From Amia ocellicauda (Eukaryota > Chordata > Actinopteri > Amiiformes > Amiidae): a stretch of 64,000 nucleotides of DNA. This document shows, piece by piece, positions 37,830 through 48,800 of this stretch. Where the stretch lies: contig NC_089850.1 in assembly GCF_036373705.1 (NCBI RefSeq), positions 44,938,048-45,002,047 on the forward strand. The letters are read 5' to 3'. The notes under the pieces were generated by a model, which had not been told where the DNA came from, ran no database searches, and worked only from the letters and a program-made list of their open reading frames with translations. Positions within the stretch are counted from its first letter, which is position 1. Each line of letters opens with the position of its first letter. Made by a program: the position numbers and the translations under genes.

Positions 37830-39548
37830 AAAAGGGAAAATCTATAGAGTGCTAACATTATTCAAGCCAATTGACATTTTTTCATGTAATTGGTGAAACA
37901 GTTTAGAATTGTTTGTTGATAACCTACTCTCGTTTCAACTGAAAGATTCTGCTAGCGTGCCAAATTCACATTACATGTAAAACGTTGGTCTTTTTTTTCC
38001 TATACTATAAACACAAACATAAATGAAACCCTGCAATAACATATCTTGCTGTGTGGCTTCCCAATGAGCTGACCTCATCTCCCTCACCGAGGATCGCAGC
38101 CAGATGAAAATGACTGTTTTCCCCTCTCAGACAGGATAACAACTGAGCAGAGAATCCAATCGCCCACAGCAGGAAACATGAAGACCTGCTGCTGTGGCGA
38201 TAAGATATAAACAATTTTCTGCCTTAAAACCTCATCAATGACCATTAACCCATCTACCATCTGAAAATAATGCAGTAACGTATTAATAGTGAAAATAATT
38301 TAACTATTTTGCTCTTTAAGTATAATATTGTGCTGACACATCTATATACATTGATATAAATAATGTGGAGATGCTCAAAATTCACTCAATACACAGTCCA
38401 GCAACATGTATTGCAGCTGACATAGTTTATTATAATATAACAATTCACATACTATTTCAACATCATATTAAGATAATAGAATCAGAATTGTAAATGCCAA
38501 CTGTAAACATTTGTGTAGTTCATCACAGGCTCAGTTGTAAATAGGTTTAAACAATGTAGTTGCTTTAATCAAACTTGAAAGAATGTTAAACTATAAAAAT
38601 AACAACTACAACAATATTCATAATACAAATAACAATAAAGCCATGTCTGTGACAATACTGCAGTTTACACTGAGAGAAGGGTGTTTCCATAGCTTGTCAG
38701 GTGGTTCAAAGTTAGCAAAAAGCATGAGTGTATTGATCTGTATTTCACCGTATGGGTCTTAACAAAGATTTGCATCTATAAACGGGGTATGAGTTATAAA
38801 TAGTGGTGGCAGAAAGAAAAGCGCACAACTCATATTGAACTTGTCAGTAATACCACACTGGAGGAATGTAATACAAACGAACAAAGTATTGAATTATTAA
38901 AATAAAGAAATAAAGAGAATAAACATGCTGTTTGTAGGCAACTTAACTACAACATTGCACATTCACGGTTTAACCCCTGGGGGAGGATGTATTCTGACAC
39001 ATTAGTCAAAGTCCCAACCACTGCACACTTTGGGTTTTTAGGACATATCAATAATTATCAGGAAACGCATCTGCTTCCTCAGATTCCCATATTCTTCCTA
39101 CTGTATGTTGCTAGTAATTCTGACTAGTATTATGCTAGCACTCCAGTGAGGTAATTCCAGTGGACTCGGTAAGGGTCAGTGCTGCATTAAATTAATATTT
39201 TCTGCTATCATAATTATGCACCACAGTAATCACAATTGAAAGGCTCAGCAGCTAAATCCAAATGTTTCTTTGATCAAATTCAATTTAATTTATATTTTGT
39301 ATTTTAGAGTTCCTTATATAATACACAAGGAAGAGACTTTCAATGTTTATAATTGATGCTAGAACATTTTTGTCTTTGGACTGACTGGGATCAGCAGGGA
39401 GAATGACAAGCCCACCCTGGGAGGAAATCACTTAGGAAAACACTGCTGTTTTGATTAGTGGGGTGTGCACAGTACATTACTAATTCAAAGTGTCTTGACT
39501 TCAAGCACGAACACCTTGACTGTAAACCACCAGATTAGTCCACCTCCA

Positions 39549-40913
39549 ACACGAAATTAAAAAAATATAGATCGTGGGGACGATTTAATTATATCGTTCG
39601 CACGATTTGTGGAACTACATAATTTGTAGTTTTCCCTTTTACACGCTACACGATGGGCTCAAATTAGCGCCAGTAACGCATTCAAAATACAAAATATTGT
39701 AAACAAAAAAAAAAGTTGAGAAAAAAATGATGTTGAGATCAAAAATAAAACAATCGAAAGCAAAATGTATAGAATTGTAAATTAAAACTTGAAGCAAACA
39801 ATGTCCACAGCAAAACTCGCCTGCAGTCGCTGTCTTTGCTTGCGATGCTGCGATTTTTGCTTTCGCCGCCAGTTTCTTTGCTTTCGATTTATTTATTTTC
39901 GTTACGAGTTTTGGCGCTGTTTTGTTGTGAGGGCGGGAGTTACAAGGAGGCGTGGATCTCCATTGGTCCACTAGGGTTGAGTGACAGGTTTCCTAACCCA
40001 ATCAGTGATCAGGTGGGCTGGTCTCTGTGTGGGATGGGAATCGCCTGTGTGCGCAGACCTGCAGTCAAGTCAATATATATATATACGCACAGTCACTTAC
40101 AAAATTACTGGCGCCATTGATAAAGATGCGCATAAAGGCTGTATGAAATAAACACACATGTAATATGTAGAAAGCGATTGTCCACAACTTTGATTAAAAG
40201 CCATTTTATTAGAGGCCAGGTAGCTGCACCGCTCAGTCTATCCGTGTTGCAGTGACTGTCAGACCACCTGCTCACTGATTGGGTTAGAAAGAACCGTCAC
40301 TCAAACCTGCTGGACCAATGGAGACCCAGGATCCGCGCCTCCCTGTAAATCCCGCCCTGACGACAAAACAGCGCCAAATCTCGTAACGAAAAAAAAACAT
40401 CGAAAACTAAGAAACCGGGGGCGAAAGCGAGGCTCGCAGCGTCGCAGCCACAGACAGCGACTGCGGGCGAGTTTGCTCTCGATTTAACATTGTTTGCTTT
40501 CAAGGTTTAGTTTACAATTCTATACATTTTGCTTTCGATTGTTTTATTTTTGCTCTCAACATCACTTTTTTCTCAACTTTCTTTTTTGGTTGCAATATTT
40601 TTTTTTTGAATGCGTTACTTATGTCGCTAACTTGAGCCCACATCCAATCTTTTGTGTAACAGCTTGGACGGTGCCAGTCTTGTCATTTATAGTTTGGATG
40701 TAAAAGGCTATGTTTTAATTACAGTAAGCCATGCTGATAATTTTCTATATAAAGCGATATTCACATTAACTGCATAATATGCAGGGTAATCGTAATAATA
40801 TTGTAAATCATGCGCAGCGCAGGATATAATAAATCCTTCCTACGACATAATTAAATCGTTCCCACGATTTAATAAATCGTTCCAAAGTTATATATATATA
40901 TATTATTTTATGT
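39549..40913. mobile_element. 1.37-kb fold-back element with long inverted arms
   Basis: The left half and the right half are reverse complements over several hundred bases. Examples: CCATTGGTCCACTAGGGTTG (left) against CCATTGGTCCAGCAGGTTTG (right, complemented), CTAACCCAATCAGTGA in both, TTCTATACATTTTGCTTTCG in both, and CGATTTAATTAT near both ends. The arms are about 480 and 650 bp around a spacer of roughly 220 bp; the right arm has about 180 bp extra. Outer flanks CACCTCCA (39541-39548) and CCCCTCCA (40914-40921) could be an 8-bp target duplication with one change. The Lys/Ala-rich frames inside the arms arise from the repeat and are not genes. Confidence 0.85.
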
Positions 40914-41972
40914 CCCCTCCAGGGCTCCATAAACATAGTGCTCTTTCAAAAATATATGATTAACATTGTATACTTTAGCTTGATTCATCTAAAGCTAAAT
41001 ATAAAGTATTTTTGTAGAAGGATTTGGTCTAAATGATGACACATTAATTAAATGAATATTTAAAAAATAGTTATCAGTCAAACACAATGAAATAAATTCA
41101 CCCACAACATCAACAATAAATATTTTGTAAGTTTCTTACTGATCCAAATTGTATATAATGGAAAAGCTTTAAATAAATGTTCAAATAATAATGTTTAATT
41201 TATGTACACAAAGATCCAGAATTATTAACCGAATTAAGGGGGTGGAAAATACTGCATTTCTCTACATGAGTTCAGCATAAATCTGAATGAATCTACTGTT
41301 GCTGATCTTCACCCACTGACATAGGGACCATTTTTAGCATAGCGTTTTTCATTCCCAACACGACCACTATCAGCTCAAGGGGCTTGAATGGAGAGTGGCA
41401 CTATGGTTAGACAATAAAATCTTTCCTGGGTATGCTGAGAGGAGAGAAGAGGGCAGAGGAGATATATACCCCTACACCAAGGATAAACAAACATATATTA
41501 TTGAAATTGTACTATATTAAGTCCTGGAGCACTACTTTCTCTTCTCATTACTGTTCCAGGTTAGGTCTTCATTGACTCCTTTCGGCTTCCTTCCCTAACT
41601 CTATAACAGCTGGCAAAAATAACCACTTTCAATAAAAACATTTTATTTTAGCTGAGAGTTCAATCAAAGCAGAGGAGTCCAGTTCCAAAGCTGGGAACTA
41701 CTGCTATGATATATCAATACTCTGCACTGTTGTGATCACTTATTTAAAGGGCAGAAACAATGTTTTGACATTTATGGTAGAATAGCCATGTTCATCCTGT
41801 AACACCTCATTTAATTAAGGATCTGGTACATAGATATGTGAGATACATGATGGGAAAACATTAGGTACAACCTTTACAAATAATGAGGATGTGTAGTGTC
41901 TGACATATATCATAGCCAACTCAGACAAAGTTTCAACAAAGAGACACATGCACATTACAAAGCCACACAAAA

Positions 41973-42453
41973 CAGGAATTGTCAGCCCTGCCCCTGGAGT
42001 TGTTTTAAAACGGTTTCTGCCTGCAGTTCCTGTTTTCAGATGTACACTGCTGGGGGTCTCTCTTCATCAGACATTTCCTCAGAAATTGGTACTGCCCTCT
42101 AAAGAATGAGAATATAGGATATAAAGCACTCTATGAACAGAAGTATTGTTTTGATCAATAATTTAAAGCAAAGCCTAATTTAGTGTGATCATTACATAGT
42201 CATTAAAACAGTAATTAATATAAAGCATGTTGGCAAACCAATACTTCTCCAGGCAAAGTGTAGAATTTTGTTTCTGACACAGCACTAAATGGCACAGACT
42301 CCTGTAGTAAATCAGAGTTGCCCACATTGCTAATAAAATACAGTGTATGACCTTGGAAATCACAATTAACATCCAGCAGTGCACATGTGAAAACGGGGCC
42401 TGCGGGCAGAAACAGTTTAAAAAGAACTGCAGGGGCAGGGCTGAACATTCCTG
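41973..42453. mobile_element. 481-bp fold-back MITE with about 95-bp inverted ends
   Basis: The left end reads CAGGAATTGTCAGCCCTGCC and the right end, complemented, CAGGAATGTTCAGCCCTGCC. Pairing continues inward through TTTCTGCCTGCAG / TTTCTGCCCGCAG and CACTGCTGG on both sides, for about 95 bp. The centre is unrelated AT-rich sequence without a transposase. No clear target duplication is seen. Confidence 0.8.
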
Positions 42454-42874
42454 CTTTAGTAAAGACTTTGCATCAAACCTTTCCTGTAGTGGCATGGAGA
42501 TTATGAGATAGCCCAGCAGGGGGCGGCGAACTGTCACCATAATTTTCTGTGGTGCAAAGAATTGGATGCACTTTTAAAGTAATAAGTGTTCGGATTAACT
42601 TTTCTCAAATAAAGCAATTTAAATATTTTGATTCAGGAAAAATTGTTCCACGAATCCCTAAATGAAACTGAATACATTTTAATTTGAGGATTTTTTATTT
42701 ATTTTGAAATGTATATGTGAATTTGTTTCATAGCAGAAACGCAATAGGAGGTACAGTGCCCGATGTTTTGTGGCAGTGAATTTGGACTAACACACAATAT
42801 TGTGAAGCCCCAGGATTGACTGATTTAGGACAGCTGACACAGGATATGATTAGACGTTCTTACACAGCAAAATC

Positions 42875-43035
42875 TGCAGTGTTGAAATCCCAGTGTTAAT
42901 AATATAGTGTTAAAATCAGTGTTGTTTCAACACTAAAAAGATTCAGTTGACACTTTGAGAGTTAAACCATCTTCACCATAGTCAGTGTTAATACTGGGTG
43001 TCAAATTAAAGAGTGTTGATTTTACACTGTACTGG
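42875..43035. repeat. AGTGTTAA / TCAACACT-rich repeat block
   Basis: Words such as CAGTGTTGAAATC, CAGTGTTAATA, GTTTCAACACT, CAGTGTTAATACTGGGTGT and GAGTGTTGATTTTACACT recur in both orientations within 160 bp. Such blocks are common dispersed repeats in fish genomes. I cannot assign a family. Confidence 0.6.
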
Positions 43036-44129
43036 TGTAAAACCAAAGAATTTACCATGTGGTAGTTTCCCGAATAATTGTTGTTTTATGGTTTTATTTT
43101 TTCTTAATCATTGTATAAATGTTCATTATTATACATTAAGTATTGTTTGAGGGTAAAATGTATCGTTACCCACCAATTTTTGGTGAATTTACTGTGTACT
43201 GTTGTGTAATTCACACGTTTTGGAGTGTGTGTTCTCTTGTGAGCTCTGGCCGGTCCTTGTGTAATGTGGTCAGACCAGGACAACAAAAAATAGACAGGTA
43301 TGCAAATTCAGCGGCTGTATTAGTTCACCTTAGGCCACATTGTTGGGCTGTGTGCATAGGCCATTTAATAAGGCATTTGGGTGGATTATTTTACCTTGTG
43401 AATTAATTGTCGCTCAGGCTCCTCATGTCTCCCCCAAATTCTCCAATTTGCAAATATATGTAAACAATAACACCACTGACAGGTGGCTGCTTTAAGGGCC
43501 TGCCCCGGTTATTATATCACCCTTTAAACTCCAAACACGTCAGTTCAATCCAGAAAATGGCGACGCTCAACCTTGTCCTGTGCGGATATAATCAACAGCA
43601 CAAAACCCCAAACAGTCCAGCTATATAAAACAAACACGGCGAGGCAAATGCTGTGGTGTCTGCAGAGAGAGAGAGAAAAAAAAAAAACACCAGACCTTAC
43701 AGGACAGCTCCAGAGGACCATAGTCATGGCAGCTAAGGGCAGTTTATCTTGCAAATGCACTTGTTAAAGCTTCTCAAGGGAAACTAGTATTAGCCTGGAG
43801 TCGTGTCACATACTTGTGGGCAATAGTGTACAGCAAAACACACACATGAGCAATACATGTGTGGCAGTATTATTGTGCATTGTTTCAAAACATTGTGATA
43901 GGCATGTCCTGGTCATGCAGTGTCAGGAAAGAAGCTTTTTAGCCACAAAGGTGAGTGAGAACACCTGGACTGAAGACGTGCACCACTGCCCTCATGTCCC
44001 CATGCTGGGCCGTTTTTAAAAAACTACCCATCCAGTTCTCCAGCTGTGGTGCTGCGCTGACCTTGAGCAGCGATACTTAAAGAGAAGCACAGCTACTCTT
44101 GAGCCAGAGAGGGAGCTACTGTCGATGCC

Positions 44130-45300
44130 GAGGACACTGCGGGCGCCGATAAACCCTCCCGCGCTTCTCTGTGTCTCTCTGCTCCTCGGCGCCGCGGTCT
44201 GTACCGGCTGCGTGCGCACCGCGACGTCCGCTGTCAGAGGTGACGTCATAAAGAGATTCTCCTCGGGGCGGCTGCACGGGAACGGCGAATCGCCAATATA
44301 AGACTGAGCTGCACCCGGATCACGTTTGCAATAAAACAGAAAAAAAAAGGACTTGACATTGAACTGCATAAGTGCACTTCGACCCTACTGATTAGAGAGC
44401 CGTCCGTAGACGCCAAGGACTGCTGACTGTAAGAAGCGGCTGTTGTAAATGCTCAGAGCATCTGGTTCCCCTTGCCGAAGGATGCATATATAAACTGGTT
44501 TGCACGCATGGAGATAATTCGGTTTAAATGAAGAGGGGGGCGGCGGGATGTGGTGCACGGTGTCTCCCCGGCTTGATGCATATAACGCTGGATATGAAGG
44601 CAACTACATGTGACTGCTTCTAGACATCCATCTTTTCTAGATCAGCTGGCATTTGCACGGGGGCTGAAGAGTGTGAGTAGGATTTAACATGTTCCCAGCT
44701 CCCTGCGCCGGGCGGGTGTCAGTGCTTTTCCCGGCGGGGCGCTCTGTGCTCTGTGGGAAGGGGGAGCTGCGCCGTGCGGGAGCGACAGCAACATGCGGGG
44801 GACACGGTGAAAACTAAAGCTTCATCCATCCCCACGTTACCCGAATAGGGCTCTTCTTGTATATGTGGTTGTGACGAGAGACGTGGCTACTACCAACACG
44901 GACACCGTATTTACTTTTATTTATCCAATCCATGAAAATGGTGGTGTTCATAAACACAGCGGGTATATCATTGACTAGAGGGAAATAAGTTAATGAGGTT
45001 ACTCATGCATGCTGTCTTACTCACGGACGCCGATTGCTTAATTTCTCGCTGTTTGTGTTGCAGAAAGCCCGTTTTATTTCCTCGTCACTTCCCGGTTACC
45101 TCCGCCGCTACACCATGTCCATCGTGTCCATCGTGTCCATCGTGTCCTAGCGCCGGACCCAGAGAGACGGCGTGTCCGTGACCCCCCGGCCGCTAACGGT
45201 GATGCGAGCCCGGCCGGAGACGTGATTTCAGCAGTCGGCCTTGCGTCGCGCCTGGCGGTATTAACATTGCTTTCTGACAACGGTGAATCCTGAGGTAAAT
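44130..45300 (+). promoter_or_regulatory. lpgat1: CpG-rich lpgat1 promoter and 5' UTR zone
   Basis: GC and CpG content is high over about 1.1 kb upstream of the first lpgat1 coding exon. Motifs include a perfect CRE TGACGTCA at 44241-44248 and a TATATAAA at 44487-44494. A good donor, TGAG|GTAAAT, follows base 45294, and an acceptor-like TTTGTGTTGCAG ends at 45063, so 45064-45294 could be a non-coding exon, or one exon may start further upstream. Which start site is used cannot be decided from sequence. Confidence 0.6.
45115..45150 (+). other. Candidate uORF made of a 9-bp repeat (lpgat1 5' leader)
   Basis: The frame ATG...TAG encodes MSIVSIVSIVS and is built from tandem copies of TCCATCGTG. 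Its context CACCATGT has C at -3 and is moderate. It lies 145 nt before the candidate donor at 45294. If that exon is used, ribosomes would meet this frame before the lpgat1 start codon. Whether it is transcribed is unknown. Confidence 0.45.
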
Positions 45301-45810
45301 TTCGTTTTATATCCTCGGTTTTTCTGTCCTGTGCGAGGAGACAGTAGGCTACAGTTGTATTATGATGATTATTCATGTTTTTTTTCCCTAGTGAGTCTTA
45401 TTTGTGCATCTCTGACAGCCGAGTTAACAGCGACTTTAAATTACACGTAATACATTCTTATTTCAATAATGGGACGTAAGATACTTCTAACACATGGGCG
45501 TGAAAACGTCTAGCTGGTTTGTTGTCATAAGGAGATAATCAAGATTTCAGTAAAGTATGTGTTTTACAAAATCTCTTGCATTCTCATTAGGTATTACCCT
45601 ATCCATAAAATGTGCTGCTCTGGTGCTTCTCATTGACGCAGACCTCCTAGTCTCTCTGTTCTTAAATAACACTTCCTCCTTTTCATGTGTGCATGGTATT
45701 TGTCCTGCCTTGAGGCTCTGCTTATCGCCCCCTGCCAGTGCCAGCTATAAATGTGGTATTACTCTCCCTCCCTCCAGGCAGGCAGAAAGACAGACAGCTG
45801 TGGACAGAGG

Positions 45811-48800
45811 ATGGCTCTGACCTTTGAAGAAGCCCACAGGCTGGGCTGGACTCTACTGAAGGCCACCGTCCGCTTCGGCTTCATGGTCATCAATAACCTC
45901 GTTGCCATCCCCTCCTATGTTTTATACCTGATTGCACTGCAGCCCCTGAGGTGGTTGGACAGTCGTGCATTCTGGCACCTTGAAGGAGTCATGTTTAAAT
46001 GGCTGTTGGCCATGGTGTCATCCTGGGGCACTGTGGCCGGATACACAGGTAAGACCACGTAATCGTCATTGCCCTACAGCAGATACGCCTGCTTGGCTCA
46101 AGTGACAGTGGATGTTTTTTACAGACAATAAATTGATTGGTTTCTAACCTGTAATCAAGAAATCTCAGACTATTGTGTTTTATATATTTGATTAAATCAG
46201 CAGGCTGGCTGGTGTTTGTCAAATTTAAGAAATGTGTTGTGATGACCTTGTATTGATGGGACGTTCTCCTATATAGAACACTGCTTTGCTTAGAATATGC
46301 AAGAGTCTTTTTTTTTTTTTTTTTTTTTCCATTGCATTCTGTACCGTCAGGGTTTCGGGAAGGTGAAACCTACATTTCCTGACAAGCGCAAGTTACTGGA
46401 TTTAAAGAATTACCCAGCGATCTATTGCTGCGTGTTGTAATGTATTTTGAGTTGGCATTGCCGTTGCATTTTTTTTAAAGCAAAACCATGAAACGTGCAT
46501 GGTATAATGGGAAAGCTGCAAGTAACGAAAGGTGTGCATCTGTTCAGACCTGAATCACGACTGAAAGGGAGTGTTTTAATTGGGAACATTGCTAAATATT
46601 GTGGAATTATTTACAGTATCATTATTTTAGGTTTATTATGGTGAACCGAAACTAAGTAGTCACGCCTAAATGCTCAAGACAGTATTGCATAAAATTGGAG
46701 ATCTTGCAGGCATCAGCCTATCATTCTTGAAGTAATTCTCCTTTATCTGCACTTTTAGTAATGCACCATAGTTCACAACCTTTTTGCAACGTACTTAAAG
46801 GACACACAAGTATGTCACATTTCACAGTCTGTCTTCCTTGTGTTGTTGGAGGACCTTTTAAAAATAAACACTCCCCCCAGTTGGAAAAGTGAAAAAACAA
46901 AAACAAAATCGGTCATCTTGGACTATAAGAAATAATTATTGCATACTTATAATGTTCCAATTTATTTTATTTATTTTTAGGCCAGTGTTCAAAATTACAT
47001 TTATAGATGGGTTTTATTTATATATAAAACATGAATTCAATCTTGCAGCCTTTACAAATGGTTCGGCAATTTATATTTAATAGATTAGTTTTGACTTCAT
47101 GACTACATATTTCTTTCCATGATTCTGTTTTTTGGCTAATCCATTTTATGGCCACTCTTGGTCTCCACAGTTATTGATTTTCTTGTCAGTGTGGACACAC
47201 TGCTTTTTATCCCCTTTTCAGATTCTTTTGTCACAAGCTGCATTATATTTGCCCCATAAGATGCCCAGTAGCTTAGTATGGATTTTTGTTAGAATACATA
47301 TTGGAACCTGTATAAAAAATGTAGGCCCTGTACTAATGTGGGGGAAAACCCGTTAGCTTCAGCTTACAAATGCTCTCTTCTGGAACTCTTCCAAAATGTA
47401 ATTGACTGCCAGTCACACTGACCACACTGGGGGAAACAGTTGTAAACTGTAGAGGATGTACTGTCACCTTCCTTTACTTCTAGCTGCTCCATTTGAAATT
47501 GTATATAGCTTATATTTCATTTATTTTGAAACCTTGGCCTGGTGAATACAAGCAGCATGACCCATCTCCGTCCACTTGCTGGGGAAAAATCAACAGAAAA
47601 TGCCAACTGGCTGTGTCCTCTCCTCTAACACTTTGCTTTTTTATGTCATAAGCTTAAATGGATAGTAGTCCTGACACAGGCATGACCTACAGTCGTGGCA
47701 CTCTCAATGACTTTTGTTTACACCCCTAAGGTCCTCTGTCATAGGGTTTATGCTTAAATGAAACTACCCCATAACAAATGGCTGCTTTAGGTTGTGTCCA
47801 TAGGGTCAGTAGAATGGACTTTTCTGGTGTCGTGGAGACCAATTATTGTGGAGATCGTGTCACTGAAATTGGTAAATGTGGAGAAATGCTTAAAACTGAT
47901 TCTTCAAGCAATTGTTCAAAAAGGAAACTTGTTACTGTAGATTAAATTGGAATAAAGAAGAGGGGTATTCCCTTAGGACCTGCTAAATAGTTTATCTTGC
48001 CTTTTATTCTTTTGAACAGCTTAAAAAACATTAACATTTACATTCCCACAACACAATGTGTGTTGTGTGGGCAGGGTGGGGGAAGGTGGTTCTTTATTGG
48101 GTCATGACTCATGAGCATTAGCTAACATCATAGTCTGTCATTAGGTTTGATGCTTATGGACAGAGAATACAACGTTTTTATGGAACAGATCAAATTGTAC
48201 TCATTGGTTTCTTTCAATCCCAATAAAATGTTGAACAACAAACCAACTGTAATGCAGTGCTCAAGACTGCAGTACTCAAGTCTCATCACCTTGAATGCGA
48301 AAAGGATTTACAGTCGTAAGGATTTCAAAGGAAACCCAGCTCAGTGGCCTGTTGTATTTTTAATTTTGGAATAATTGAGGACCTCTGTCTTTCTACTGAA
48401 CCCAAAAGCGTTCACTATGAACTTGCTTAGTACTGTGTACTTCATACTCATTTAATAACCTGGGTGATTTCCATAATCTCGTCTTTCGCATCACTTTTAC
48501 GGTACATTTGCAAGTTAAATTTCAGACGTGGTCATCATGTGGTTTGGTATGCTATTTGTGGGCCCTCCGTCTCAGTCCTCTGTAACACTTTATTTCAACG
48601 TGAAGTCGGCTATTGCTATGCTGGTAGGTACGGTAGATGAAGTAATTTTTGGAGCTTTCATTTCCAAACGTGGAAAAGTCCTTGTCATGAGTGTCTGTCT
48701 TTGTGGGCATTGAGTTAAAGGTGCAGCTAGGCTTCCAAGTGACATCTGGCAGTGACACAGAGATGGGACTCCAGAGTGGATCAAGCAAAGCTTTATTTTA

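Larger units (their letters stand above)
35661..39540. other. Intergenic DNA downstream of ints7
   Basis: I recognise no gene here. Features are a reversed SINE fragment at 36270-36356 and a perfect 14-bp-stem hairpin at 37791-37829. The remaining reading frames are short and look random. Confidence 0.6.
40914..44010. other. Intergenic DNA upstream of lpgat1
   Basis: No exon is recognised. The stretch contains the second fold-back element (41973-42453) and the TGTTAA-rich repeat block at about 42875-43035. A mononucleotide A run follows a GA tract near 43664-43686. Confidence 0.55.

Noticed and set aside
39639..39971. 110-aa Lys/Ala-rich frame that looks like a basic nuclear protein
   Set aside because: The KSKAKKLAAKAKIAASQAK pattern comes from TTTGCTTTCG-type repeats in one arm of the fold-back element. 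A related frame recurs in the other arm.
43557..43628. 23-codon frame MATLNLVLCGYNQQH... in strong Kozak context, faintly like the start of a GIMAP-type GTPase
   Set aside because: It is too short, lacks the GxxxxGKS loop, stops after 23 codons, and no splice donor or further exon supports it.
44016..44369. 117-aa minus-strand frame in the lpgat1 upstream zone
   Set aside because: High GC reduces stop codons here. The translation is compositionally odd, resembles no family I know and has no supporting splice structure.
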